DNA of 64,000 nucleotides, from assembly GCA_035760965.1 (NCBI GenBank), contig DASTRY010000051.1:1-64000 (forward strand), written 5' to 3'. Below, one piece after another: positions 27,284 through 36,318 of this stretch (position 1 is the first letter of the stretch; the number at the start of each line of letters is the position of its first letter). The stretch comes from JADGHX01 sp035760965. Its GTDB lineage: Bacteria; Pseudomonadota; Gammaproteobacteria; Steroidobacterales; Steroidobacteraceae. Both the position numbers and the translations under genes were made by a program. Under the pieces are notes generated by a model. The model searched no databases, was not told where the DNA came from, and worked only from the letters and a program-made list of their open reading frames with translations.

Positions 27284-28489
27284 CTAGGTCGCCTGAGCAA
27301 CCCCCGGGGAAGTGATGAGCGAGGGGAGCGTCTCGCCCGTCATGAACGCGTGGATCGCGCAGCGCGCTTCCATCGCATCCTTGTATCCGAGCTCGATCAG
27401 CTCGCGCGTGTAGCCCCCCTCGAACAGCAGGTAGCTCGCAAGCTGGCTGCCCTCCGCATCCCGCGCCCCGATGACGCGCAGCAGCCTACGCAGGCTCAGG
27501 GGCATCTCGCGGATGTGCCGCGCGGCGATCTCGCGCGGATCGACGCTCGGCGCGAGCATCAGCGAGTCCACGATGCGCGCGCCGCGCGCATGCTCCGGCG
27601 CGGCCTGCACCAGCTCGTTGATGCGCTCCAGCTGCTCGAGATCGCCGTAGATCTGATCGGTGAACAGCGTATCGAGCATGTAGCCGAAGATCTGGCCCGG
27701 CGTCGGCGGCAGGATCGGCAGGTGCGTCACGGCGACACCCGCCGCACGCCGGGCGCGCACGCCGATGACAAGCAGTCGATCTGCGCCGAGATGCACCGCG
27801 GGGCTCAGAGGATTCAACTGCCGCATGGCGCCGTCGCCGAAGTGGTCGTCGCCGAGCTGCATCGGTGGGAAGAGCAGCGGAATCGCGACGCTCGCCATGA
27901 GGTGATCGAGAGTCAGCGTCGCGCGCCGGCCGAGGCGCTGAACGCGCGACCAATCCTTCAGCGTGTCGTGTCCGTCGTAGAACGCCACCGACTGCCCGGT
28001 GACATAGCTCGTGGCGCACAGCGCGAGCGCACGCAGATGATTGCGTTCGATGTTCTTGCGCACGCCGCGGAAATCCACCTTCTTGCTCAGCAGCTCCCGC
28101 AGCGGGCTGTTGTCGAGGATGGATTTGGGGGGCAGCAGCAGGATGCCCCCCGAGAGCAGCGACAGGATCCAGTGGGCACCTGAGCGAATCATGTGTACCG
28201 GGTCGACGCGGAACACCTGGCTCGCGTGGAAGTGTGCCCAGACCTCCTCCAGCCCGACGATCGCGCGCCGCCAGTGCGAGGCCTCGGCCGCCAGCACGCT
28301 CGCGGCGACCGCGCCCGCGGAGGTGCCGACGATCACCTGAAAGGGATTGCGCGAGCGCGGATAGATCTCCGCCAGCGCTCGCAGAACGCCGATCTGGTAC
28401 GCGGCGCGCGAGCCGCCGCCGGTGAGCACCAGCGCGAGAATCGGGCGCTTGGCGCGGCGGCGTTCGGGTTGAGCAAGCGTATCGTTCAT
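27284..28489 (-). CDS. Patatin-like phospholipase
   Basis: Ser/Asp-dyad lipid acyl hydrolase, 401 residues from the ATG at 28489. The oxyanion loop is LTGGGSRAAYQIGVLRAL, the nucleophile elbow is GTSAG, and the catalytic Asp is in FGDGAMRQ. The long central region and C-terminus match the bacterial patatin group with RssA-like cores. No signal peptide is seen, so a cytoplasmic or membrane-associated role is likely. Substrate unknown. Divergent from the peroxiredoxin gene. Possible longer start at 28540 adds an unconserved leader. Confidence 0.92.
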   Translation of the reverse strand: MNDTLAQPERRRAKRPILALVLTGGGSRAAYQIGVLRALAEIYPRSRNPFQVIVGTSAGAVAASVLAAEASHWRRAIVGLEEVWAHFHASQVFRVDPVHMIRSGAHWILSLLSGGILLLPPKSILDNSPLRELLSKKVDFRGVRKNIERNHLRALALCATSYVTGQSVAFYDGHDTLKDWSRVQRLGRRATLTLDHLMASVAIPLLFPPMQLGDDHFGDGAMRQLNPLSPAVHLGADRLLVIGVRARRAAGVAVTHLPILPPTPGQIFGYMLDTLFTDQIYGDLEQLERINELVQAAPEHARGARIVDSLMLAPSVDPREIAARHIREMPLSLRRLLRVIGARDAEGSQLASYLLFEGGYTRELIELGYKDAMEARCAIHAFMTGETLPSLITSPGVAQAT

Positions 28490-28572
28490 CGTCTTCAGTA
28501 TCCGAGGTTCCGAAGGGCGGAACCGTTCCGCAATCGACACGCGCGAGCGCCGGGGCGTTGCATGCGGGCTGA

Positions 28573-28578
28573 TACAAT
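28573..28578 (+). promoter_or_regulatory. Extended -10 (TGATACAAT) directly before the peroxiredoxin ATG
   Basis: TACAAT with an upstream TG lies 6 nt before the start codon at 28585, so the transcript would begin at or next to the ATG. No Shine-Dalgarno sequence is present in the 20 nt before the ATG. No good -35, as often tolerated with an extended -10. Confidence 0.5.
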
Positions 28579-28584
28579 CGCGTT

Positions 28585-29154
28585 ATGGTGACCCGACGGC
28601 TCGCGTCGATCCGACTCTTCGCGTCGATGTGCGCGCTCGTCGCCGGTACGCAGGCAGCGACGGCGTGGAGCGCACCGACGCCGGGCACCGCGGCCCCCGC
28701 CTTTCGCCTCCCCGATCAGAACGGCAGGCTCGTGAGCCTCGCCGAGCAGCGCGGCAAGTGGGTGGTGCTGTACTTCTACGCCAAGGACAACACGCCCGGC
28801 TGCACGACCGAGGCCTGCGAGTTCCGCGACAACGTGTTTGCGTTCAAGGAGCTGGATGCGGTGATTCTCGGCATCAGCGTCGACGACGTGCAATCGCACA
28901 AGGCGTTCGCCGCCGAGCACCGCCTGCCCTTCACGATCCTCTCCGACGCCGACAAGCAGGTCGCGCGTCAGTACGGTGTGCTGCACCGACCGCTCGGGCT
29001 CATGGAGCTCGCGCGGCGCGAAACCTTCATCGTCGATCCCCGGGGCATCGTCGTGAAGCACTATCAGAACGTCGATCCGGCTGGTCATTCGAAGCAGGTG
29101 CTGGCCGACCTCAGGGCGCTGCAGGCTGCAACTCGTCCGGTGCCGTCCCGCTGA
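28585..29154 (+). CDS. Secreted BCP/AhpC-type peroxiredoxin
   Basis: Thiol peroxidase that reduces peroxides. 189 residues with an N-terminal signal peptide (LFASMCALVAGTQAATAWSA), so it probably acts in the periplasm, unlike cytoplasmic E. coli Bcp. The mature start is PTPGTAAPAFRLPDQNGRLV. The peroxidatic Cys73 and resolving Cys78 lie in NTPGCTTEACEFRD, five residues apart as in alpha-2-type BCP. The FIVDPRGIV strand follows. The electron donor in the periplasm is unknown. The last 44 nt overlap the convergent VWA gene. Confidence 0.93.
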   Translation: MVTRRLASIRLFASMCALVAGTQAATAWSAPTPGTAAPAFRLPDQNGRLVSLAEQRGKWVVLYFYAKDNTPGCTTEACEFRDNVFAFKELDAVILGISVDDVQSHKAFAAEHRLPFTILSDADKQVARQYGVLHRPLGLMELARRETFIVDPRGIVVKHYQNVDPAGHSKQVLADLRALQAATRPVPSR

Positions 29155-30355
29155 CGGCTGAACTGGAACGGACGAGCGGCCGCTTCAGTTCCCGTATGGC
29201 CGCATCCAGCCCTTGCAGCGTCAATGGGAACATCCGCTCCCCAATCAAGTCCCGCGTGATGCGCACGGACGGCGTGTACTCCCACCGCTCGCGCGGCTCC
29301 GGATTCAGCCAGACGAGGCGCGGAAACGCCGCGACCAGCCGCTGCATCCAGACCGCGCCAGCCTCGGCATTCCAATGCTCGATGCTGCCGCCGGGCTGCG
29401 TGATCTCCCACGGGCTCATCGTCGCGTCCCCGACGAAGATCGCGCGGTAGTCCTTGCGGTAGGTGCGCAGCACCTCGAACGTCGACGTCGGCTGCGAGTA
29501 GCGGCGGCGATTGTCCTTCCACAGCCGCTCGTACGGGAAATTGTGGAAGTAGAAATGCTCGAGGTGCTTGAACTCGCTGCGCGCCGCCGAGAACAGCTCC
29601 TCGCACACCCGGATGTGTCCGTCCATGGAGCCGCCGACATCGAGGAACAGCAGCACTTTGACCGCATTGCGCCGCTCGGGAACGAGCTTCAGATCGAGCA
29701 GCCCGGCATTGCGCGCGGTCGCGGAGATGGTCCCCTCGAGATCGAGCTGATCGGCCGCGCCCTCGCGCGCGAAGCGCCGCAGGCGCCTGAGCGCGAGCTT
29801 CATGTTGCGCGTGCCGAGCTCGACCGTGTCGTCGAAGTTGCGGTACTCGCGCGCGTCCCAGACCTTCACCGCGCTCCGGTTGCGCGACTTGTCCTGGCCG
29901 ATGCGCACGCCTTCCGGATTGAAGCCGTGCGCGCCGAAGGGGGACGTGCCGTTCGTGCCGATCCACTTGTTGCCGCCTTCGTGCCGCTCGCGCTGCTCGC
30001 GCAGGCGCGCCCGCAAGGTCTCGAGCAGTTGCTCCCAGCCGCCGAGCGACTGCACGCGCGCTTTCTCTTCGTCCGTCAGCGTGCGTTCGCCGAGCGCCTT
30101 CAGCCAGTCCGCCGGCACGTGCGCCTCGAGCTGCGCGAAGAGCTGCTCCGCGCCTTCGAAAGTCGCGGCGAACACGCGGTCGAAACGGTCGTAATGGCGC
30201 TCGTCCTTCACGAGGCACGTGCGCGCGAAGTAGTAGAGCTCCTTGGCCGAGATCCACACGACGCGCTGCTGCAGCCCTTCGAGCAGCGTCAGGAACTCGG
30301 TGACGGTGACCGGCACACCGGCGGTTCGCAGATCGAAGAAGAACCGCGTGAGCAT
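29111..30355 (-). CDS. VWA-domain CoxE-like protein
   Basis: 414 residues of the bacterial CoxE-like VWA family that partners MoxR AAA+ ATPases in metal-centre or complex assembly. The C-terminal VWA domain has the variant MIDAS motif LFLDVGGSMDGHI followed by HFYFHNFPYERLW, and ends in LVWLNPEPRERWEY. No membrane helix. It follows moxR by 7 nt, so the pair is an operon, and tail-overlaps the peroxiredoxin gene. Client protein is not identified. Confidence 0.92.
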   Translation of the reverse strand: MLTRFFFDLRTAGVPVTVTEFLTLLEGLQQRVVWISAKELYYFARTCLVKDERHYDRFDRVFAATFEGAEQLFAQLEAHVPADWLKALGERTLTDEEKARVQSLGGWEQLLETLRARLREQRERHEGGNKWIGTNGTSPFGAHGFNPEGVRIGQDKSRNRSAVKVWDAREYRNFDDTVELGTRNMKLALRRLRRFAREGAADQLDLEGTISATARNAGLLDLKLVPERRNAVKVLLFLDVGGSMDGHIRVCEELFSAARSEFKHLEHFYFHNFPYERLWKDNRRRYSQPTSTFEVLRTYRKDYRAIFVGDATMSPWEITQPGGSIEHWNAEAGAVWMQRLVAAFPRLVWLNPEPRERWEYTPSVRITRDLIGERMFPLTLQGLDAAIRELKRPLVRSSSAVSGTAPDELQPAAP

Positions 30356-30362
30356 CGGGGCC

Positions 30363-31211
30363 TCAGCGTCCCCGGCGATGCAGGAACGCGATCTGCTCGA
30401 AGAGATGCACGTCCTGCTCGTTCTTCAGCAGCGCGCCGTAGAGCGGCGGCAACACCTTCTTGGGATCGTCGCTGCGCAGCGCCTCGGGCGGAATCTGCTC
30501 GGCGACGAGGAGCTTCACCCAGTCGAGCAGCTCGGAGGTCGAGGGCTTCTTGCGCAGCCCCGGTACCTCGCGCAGCTTGAAGAACGCGCGCAGCGCCTCG
30601 GCCAGCAGCTCTTTGCGCAAGCCCGGATAGTGCACGTCGACGATGCGCGCCATCGTCTCCTCGTCCGGGAAGCGGATGTAGTGGAAGAAGCAGCGGCGCA
30701 GGAACGCATCCGGCAGCTCCTTCTCGTTGTTGCTCGTGATGACGATGATCGGCCGGTGCCGCGCCCGCACGAGCTGGCGCGTCTCGTAGACGTAGAACTC
30801 CATGCGATCGAGCTCGCGCAGCAGGTCGTTCGGGAATTCGATGTCCGCTTTGTCGATCTCGTCGATGAGCAGCACCGGCTGCACCTCCGACTCGAACGCT
30901 TCCCAGAGCTTGCCCTTCACGATGTAGTTCGCGATGTCGTGCACGCGCGGATCGCCGAGCTGCGAATCGCGCAGGCGCGAGACGGCGTCGTACTCGTACA
31001 AGCCCTGCTGCGCCTTGCTCGTCGACTTGATGTGCCACTCGTGGAGCGGCCGGTCGAGCGCGCGCGCGATTTCCTGCGCGAGCTGCGTCTTGCCGGTGCC
31101 GGGTTCGCCCTTGATGAGCAGCGGTCGGGCGAGCGTCACGGCGGCGTTCACCGCCATCATCAGGTCTTCGGTGGCGATGTACTGATCGGTGCCGGTGAAG
31201 CGTTGCGTCAT
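30363..31211 (-). CDS. MoxR-family AAA+ ATPase
   Basis: 282 residues. Walker A is IKGEPGTGKTQLA, Walker B is PVLLIDEIDKAD, sensor 1 is IIVITSNNEKELPDAFLRRC with the arginine finger, so the ATPase should be functional. MoxR proteins act as chaperone motors with VWA partners; the VWA gene follows by 7 nt. The start is 9 nt after the acylase stop, suggesting one transcript with the upstream acylase and glycolytic genes. Confidence 0.95.
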   Translation of the reverse strand: MTQRFTGTDQYIATEDLMMAVNAAVTLARPLLIKGEPGTGKTQLAQEIARALDRPLHEWHIKSTSKAQQGLYEYDAVSRLRDSQLGDPRVHDIANYIVKGKLWEAFESEVQPVLLIDEIDKADIEFPNDLLRELDRMEFYVYETRQLVRARHRPIIVITSNNEKELPDAFLRRCFFHYIRFPDEETMARIVDVHYPGLRKELLAEALRAFFKLREVPGLRKKPSTSELLDWVKLLVAEQIPPEALRSDDPKKVLPPLYGALLKNEQDVHLFEQIAFLHRRGR

Positions 31212-31220
31212 GGGGCCAGT

Positions 31221-33635
31221 TTAAGGCCTGAGGGTCAGGGTGTGCTCGGCCCGTCCGGGGAGGAACGGCAGCGGCTTGCCTTCGGCCCATTCGCTGAACC
31301 CGGTGCGGTAATACGGGGACAGAGGATGGCCGCTCTGGCCGCCGGCCGTCTGCAAATAACCCTCCGTCTCGTGACCCGGCGACACCGCAAAGCGCTCGGA
31401 CGCGCCGAACGCGCCGTCCTGCACGCGCGGCATGTCGTGATCGCCCGGCAATTCGAGCGTCGGCATGTCGAGGAGGCGAGAGGCAAATGCCAGAGCGCGC
31501 GACAGTGGATGGCGGATGCTCACCGGCCGCCGCTGTCCCCATTTGCAGACATCGAGCCGCGGGCAGGCGTCCTCCAGCTCCGCGAGCGTCGCGTCGACCT
31601 GCTCGAGCAGGAAGTCGTGCCAGCTCTCGTAGCGTGCGGCGAGCAGGTGCATGGGCTGCTCGTGCACCACCACTTCCCACAGCGCGCCTTCGAACTGGCT
31701 CGGCGGCGGCGCATCCGCCGCATCGATCCCGAGCCCCTGCACGAACATCGACCAGGCTGCGCGCTCCGTGCGCGAGTGATACGCGCGCACGAGGCGATAG
31801 CCCACGGAGTCCACACTGGCGCGCGCCCGCCATTCGCTCACGATGCGCTTGAGCTCCGCCCGCTGCGGATGTCCGCGCACGGCCTCCTCGTCGAGCAACG
31901 CGACGAGCAGGTCGCGCCAACGCGTGAGGAACACCGCGCGATCGTCGAGCTGCACGCGGAGCATGTCCGCCGGCGATGCAGGCCTCTTGATGGCGAGGAG
32001 GTCGTCGTGAATCTGATGAGCGCGCGCGCCGAGGTCGTACTCCGAGCCGAGCATGGCCTCGTCGCCGCCGATCAGCGCTTCGGCGCGCGGGTCGTCGATG
32101 GGGCGCGCGTTGGCCGTCCATACGCGGCCGCCGGGCGGATCGAGCAGACGCGGATGCGTGTCCTCGGTGGTCCACGGCGCAGCGCCGGCGAGCCGCTCCT
32201 CCCCGGTTGCCGCGGGCAGGCGGCCCGCGGTCGACCAGCCGATGTGGCCGCGCCGGTCGCCGACGTTCAGGTTCTGGTGTGGAATGCCCAGCGTGGGCGC
32301 CAACGCGAGCGCCTGCGCAACCGAGGCCGCGTTCTCGAGCGCGAGGATGTTGAAGTTCGTCGCGCCCGGCACGGCAGCGAGCCAGCGCGCGAAGACGCAG
32401 CGCCCGCGCTCCGGGCTCGTGTCGTACAGCACGCCCTGCGCGCCGTATCTCACGGCGAACGACACGTCCGCTTCACCCTTGACGTGAATCGTCTCGCGCA
32501 CCGAGGTCAGCGGCGTGGTCGTGTTCGGCGTCCGCAGCGAGGTGTCATCGACGTGCGTGCATGGCACGAGCGTCACATCTGCGTAGTCGCCGTAGCTATT
32601 CGTGAAGCCCCATGCGATCTCGCCATTCGAGCCGGCAACGATGATCGGCGCGCCCGGCAGCGTGAGGCCCGTTGCATCGAGCGCCGTCGCTCCCGTTCCA
32701 GTCTTGAAGCGTGCGCGGTACCAGATGGTCGGCACGCGCAGGCTGAGATGCATGTCGCTCGCGACGAGCGCGGCGCCCGTGTTCGTGAGCTGTCCCGAGA
32801 CGGCCCAGCCATTGCTGCCGACGGGCGCGGATCGCTCGGGGATCCGCCACGCCGATGCCGGCGCGGGCTGGGCGCGCACGTTGAGCTCGTCCGGCGTCGG
32901 GATGCGAATCGGCGGCGTGCTCGGCGCGACCTCGCTTGCGGAGTTGGGACTGTCCCAGCTCGTCCCGCGCGGATAGAAGAACGTCAACGCGCATTTCCAG
33001 CGCGCACCCGGTTGCGGCGCGCCCGAGTCGCCGCACGTCTCGCCGCCGAGGCGCGCATTGACGGCCGCGCGCAGCATCTCGCGCCGAATGCTGTCGTGCT
33101 GGAGGTCCCACCACATCGCGTACGAGACGAGCGCGACATCCTCGGGCTTCCACGGCGCCGGCTGCGCTTGCAGCACCCAGTATTCGAACGGCCGGCTGCG
33201 CAGGCTCGCAAGGCCCGCGTTGACGCCGCGCGCGTACGCCTCGACGATCGCGTGCTGCTCGGCGGTGGCGTTCGCGAGCACTTGCCGCGCGAGGGACCGA
33301 AATCGGAACAGGCGCGCGCTCTCGTCCTGCTCCAGCGCGAGCCGGCCGAAGAGCTCGGAGAGCTCGCCCGCGGCGAGGCGGCGCGACAGGTCCATCTGGA
33401 AGAACCGATCCTGTGCGTGCACGTAGCCGGTGGCATACGCGAGATCGACTCGATTCGCCGCCTCGATGGTCGGCGTGCCGAGCGCATCGCGTGAGATCGT
33501 GACCGGAGCGACGACGGCCGCACGCGCGCTGCCATCGAGCTGCGGCAGCGAGGCTCTGAACCCCGCGTACAGAATCGCGAGCGGTGTGCAAATCGCGAGC
33601 GTGACGGCGATCAGAACGATCCGGAGGACCTTCAC
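31221..33635 (-). CDS. Penicillin acylase family protein (peptidase S45)
   Basis: N-terminal-nucleophile amidase precursor of 804 residues. A signal anchor or peptide lies at 5-27 (VLIAVTLAICTPLAILYAGF), so it acts in the periplasm. Early motifs are VTISRDALGTPTIEA and YATGYVHAQDRFFQMDLSRR. The self-cleavage site that exposes Ser is in APVGSNGWAVSG, and the following TGAALVASDMHLSL, IPHQNLNVGDRRGHIGW are typical of the beta chain. Relatives hydrolyse beta-lactam side chains or N-acyl-homoserine lactones; substrate cannot be decided from sequence. It follows pyk by 19 nt. Confidence 0.94.
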   Translation of the reverse strand: MKVLRIVLIAVTLAICTPLAILYAGFRASLPQLDGSARAAVVAPVTISRDALGTPTIEAANRVDLAYATGYVHAQDRFFQMDLSRRLAAGELSELFGRLALEQDESARLFRFRSLARQVLANATAEQHAIVEAYARGVNAGLASLRSRPFEYWVLQAQPAPWKPEDVALVSYAMWWDLQHDSIRREMLRAAVNARLGGETCGDSGAPQPGARWKCALTFFYPRGTSWDSPNSASEVAPSTPPIRIPTPDELNVRAQPAPASAWRIPERSAPVGSNGWAVSGQLTNTGAALVASDMHLSLRVPTIWYRARFKTGTGATALDATGLTLPGAPIIVAGSNGEIAWGFTNSYGDYADVTLVPCTHVDDTSLRTPNTTTPLTSVRETIHVKGEADVSFAVRYGAQGVLYDTSPERGRCVFARWLAAVPGATNFNILALENAASVAQALALAPTLGIPHQNLNVGDRRGHIGWSTAGRLPAATGEERLAGAAPWTTEDTHPRLLDPPGGRVWTANARPIDDPRAEALIGGDEAMLGSEYDLGARAHQIHDDLLAIKRPASPADMLRVQLDDRAVFLTRWRDLLVALLDEEAVRGHPQRAELKRIVSEWRARASVDSVGYRLVRAYHSRTERAAWSMFVQGLGIDAADAPPPSQFEGALWEVVVHEQPMHLLAARYESWHDFLLEQVDATLAELEDACPRLDVCKWGQRRPVSIRHPLSRALAFASRLLDMPTLELPGDHDMPRVQDGAFGASERFAVSPGHETEGYLQTAGGQSGHPLSPYYRTGFSEWAEGKPLPFLPGRAEHTLTLRP

Positions 33636-33654
33636 GAGCGCCGTCCCGGGCGTT

Positions 33655-35091
33655 TCAATCGAGCGCGACCTTCAGGATTTGCAGCGAGTTCGTGCCGCCC
33701 TCGATGCCCGAGAGCTCACCCTTCGTGAGAATGACGAGATCGCCGCGCTCGACGAGCGACAGCTCGAGCAAGCGCGCGAAGATCGTGTGGTACAGCTCCT
33801 GCGTCGTCTGCGCCTCCGGCACGTCGTACACGACAGGGTAGACGCCGCGGTAGAGCGTGACGCGCCGGCGCGTCGTTTCGTGCCGCGTGAACGCATAGAT
33901 CGGGATGTCCGAGCGGATGCGCGACATCCAGAGCGGCGTCGCGCCGGACTCGGTGAGCGCGACGATGGCGCGCAGCTTCATGTGATTGGCCGTGTACATC
34001 ACGGCCATCGCAATCGCTTCTTCCTGACTCTTGAACTGGCCCTCGACGCGATGGCGGATGCGGTCGTGGCGCAGCTGGTACTTCTCCGCGCCCTCGATCA
34101 CCTGCGCCATCGCCTTCACGGCCTTCACCGGATAGCGGCCCATGGCCGTCTCGGCGGAGAGCATCACCGCGTCCGTGCCGTCCATCACTGCGTTCGACAC
34201 GTCGCTCACCTCGGCGCGCGTCGGCATCGGGTTGTGGATCATCGACTCCATCATCTGGGTCGCGGTGATGACCACTTTGTTCCGCGCGCGCGATTCCTGA
34301 ATGATGGTCTTCTGCAAACCGGTGAGCTCGGCGTAGCCCATCTCCACGCCCAGATCGCCGCGCGCCACCATGATGGCGTCGGCCGCATCGGCGATCTCGG
34401 CGAGATTCTGCACGGCCTCCTGCCGCTCGATCTTGGCGACGATGCGCGCGGGGCTGTTCGCCTTGCGCGCGAGCGCGCGCGCCTGCTCGATGTCGTTCGC
34501 CGAGCGCGCGAAGGAGACGGCGATGTAGTCGATGCCCACTTCCGCGGCGAAGCGAATGTCGTCGCGATCCTTGTCGGAGAGCGCCGGCGCGGAGATGCCG
34601 CCGCCCTGGCGGTTGAGCCCCTTGCGATCGGAGAGCTCGCCGCCGACCTTCACGCGCGTGATGATCCGCGTACCGCTGACGTTCTCGACGCCGAGCACGA
34701 TCTGCCCGTCGTTCAAGAGCAGCGTGTCTCCCGGCGAGACATCGCGCGGCAGGTTCTTGTAGGCGACGCCCACCGCCTGGGCGGTGCCGGCCTTCGGATC
34801 GAGCGAGGTGTCGAGCACGAACTGCTGACCCTCTTCGAGCATCACGCGGCCGGTCTGGAAGCTCTCGATGCGGATCTTCGGGCCGCCGAGGTCGAGCAGG
34901 ACACCGATCGTCTTGTCCGCCTTCTGCGCGACCTCGCGCAGCAAGGTCAAACGGCGCAGGTGATCCTCGCGCGTGCCGTGGGATGCGTTGATGCGGGCGA
35001 CGTCGAGTCCCTCGTGCAGCATCTCCTCGAGCACGTGCGGATCATCCGTGGCCGGCCCGATGGTGGCCACGATCTTGGTTCGTCTCAGCAT
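33655..35091 (-). CDS. pyk: Pyruvate kinase
   Basis: Last step of glycolysis: PEP plus ADP to pyruvate plus ATP. 478 residues, type II-like length. Start LRRTKIVATIGPATDDPHV with the substrate-loop DVARINASHG; the B domain; IDYIAVSFARSANDIEQ; catalytic AKIERQEAVQNL; metal-site MVARGDLGVEMG; and ATQMMESMIHNPMPTRAEVSDVSNAVMDG. The C-terminal domain is full length. It lies between pgk (45 nt upstream) and the acylase in a same-strand run. Confidence 0.97.
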   Translation of the reverse strand: MLRRTKIVATIGPATDDPHVLEEMLHEGLDVARINASHGTREDHLRRLTLLREVAQKADKTIGVLLDLGGPKIRIESFQTGRVMLEEGQQFVLDTSLDPKAGTAQAVGVAYKNLPRDVSPGDTLLLNDGQIVLGVENVSGTRIITRVKVGGELSDRKGLNRQGGGISAPALSDKDRDDIRFAAEVGIDYIAVSFARSANDIEQARALARKANSPARIVAKIERQEAVQNLAEIADAADAIMVARGDLGVEMGYAELTGLQKTIIQESRARNKVVITATQMMESMIHNPMPTRAEVSDVSNAVMDGTDAVMLSAETAMGRYPVKAVKAMAQVIEGAEKYQLRHDRIRHRVEGQFKSQEEAIAMAVMYTANHMKLRAIVALTESGATPLWMSRIRSDIPIYAFTRHETTRRRVTLYRGVYPVVYDVPEAQTTQELYHTIFARLLELSLVERGDLVILTKGELSGIEGGTNSLQILKVALD

Positions 35092-35136
35092 TTCGACCCC
35101 TTGCAGCCCAGGCCGACTCGCGCGTGCGGGCCCGCC

Positions 35137-36318
35137 TCACACGCCGGCGGCGCGTTCTTCCAGAATAGCCACGGCCGGCAGGCGCTTGCCCTCGACGAAT
35201 TCAAGGAATGCGCCGCCGCCGGTCGAAATATAAGAGATGCCGTCCTCGACGCCGTACTTTTCGATCGCCGCGAGCGTGTCACCACCGCCTGCCAGCGAAA
35301 AGGCCTTGCTGCGGGCGATGGCGTTGGCGATGGCGCGCGTACCCTCGCCGAACTGATCGAACTCGAACACACCGACCGGGCCGTTCCACACGATGGTGCC
35401 GGCCTGCTCCAGCATCTTGCTGAAAGCTTCGGCGGTGTCCGGGCCGATGTCGAGGATCATCTCGTCCGGCTTGACGGCATCGACCGAGCGCACGTCCGCA
35501 TGCGCGGTGGCCGCGAACTCGCGCGCGACGACGACGTCCGTCGGCAGCGGAATCTCCGTGCCCTTGGCTTTCGCCTGAGCGAGAAGCTTGCGCGCGACGT
35601 CCAGCATGTCCGCCTCGTGCAGCGACTTGCCGACGTTCACGCCGATGGCGGCGAGGAACGTGTTGGCGATGCCGCCGCCGACGATGAGCTTGTCCACCTT
35701 CTCGAGCAGCGCTTCGAGCACGGTGAGCTTGGTCGAGACCTTCGAGCCTCCGACGATCGCGACCAGCGGCCGCGCCGGCTTCTCGAGCGCACGCTCGAGC
35801 GCCTCGAGCTCCCCGACGAGCAGCGGCCCCGCGGCCGCCACCTTCGCGAAGCGCGCGACACCGTGCGTGCTCGCCTCCGCGCGATGCGCGGTGCCGAACG
35901 CATCCATCACGAACACGTCGCAGAGCGCCGCCATCTTGCGCGCGAGCTCCTCGCTGTCCTTCTTCTCGCCCTTGTTGAAGCGCACGTTCTCGCACAGCAC
36001 GGCGCTGCCGGGAGGACAGTCGACGCCATCGAGCCAGTCCTTGCGCAGCGGCACGGGCTTGCCGAGCAGCTCCGAGAGACGCGCGGCCACCGGCGCGAGC
36101 GAGAACTGCTCGTCGTACACGCCCTCTTCCGGCCGCCCGAGATGCGACAGGATGAAGACCTTCGCGTTCTGATCCAGCGCGTAGCGAATGGTCGGGAGCG
36201 CCGCGCGAATGCGCGCATCGCTCGTCACCACGCCGTCCTTCACGGGCACGTTCAAGTCTTCCCTGATGAGGACCCGCTTCCCGCGCAGGTCCGTGTCCGT
36301 CATCTTCAGGACTTTCAT
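35137..36318 (-). CDS. pgk: Phosphoglycerate kinase
   Basis: Converts 1,3-bisphosphoglycerate and ADP to 3-phosphoglycerate and ATP. 393 residues from the ATG at 36318, which overlaps the gap stop by 4 nt; this start matches the E. coli N-terminus pattern (MKVLKMTDTDL). Motifs: RVLIREDLNVPVKDG, SHLGRPEEG, NVRFNKGEKK, MDAFGTAHRAEAST, VGGSKVSTKL, WNGPVGVFEF and GGGDTLAAI. Expected to be co-translated with gap. Confidence 0.97.
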   Translation of the reverse strand: MKVLKMTDTDLRGKRVLIREDLNVPVKDGVVTSDARIRAALPTIRYALDQNAKVFILSHLGRPEEGVYDEQFSLAPVAARLSELLGKPVPLRKDWLDGVDCPPGSAVLCENVRFNKGEKKDSEELARKMAALCDVFVMDAFGTAHRAEASTHGVARFAKVAAAGPLLVGELEALERALEKPARPLVAIVGGSKVSTKLTVLEALLEKVDKLIVGGGIANTFLAAIGVNVGKSLHEADMLDVARKLLAQAKAKGTEIPLPTDVVVAREFAATAHADVRSVDAVKPDEMILDIGPDTAEAFSKMLEQAGTIVWNGPVGVFEFDQFGEGTRAIANAIARSKAFSLAGGGDTLAAIEKYGVEDGISYISTGGGAFLEFVEGKRLPAVAILEERAAGV

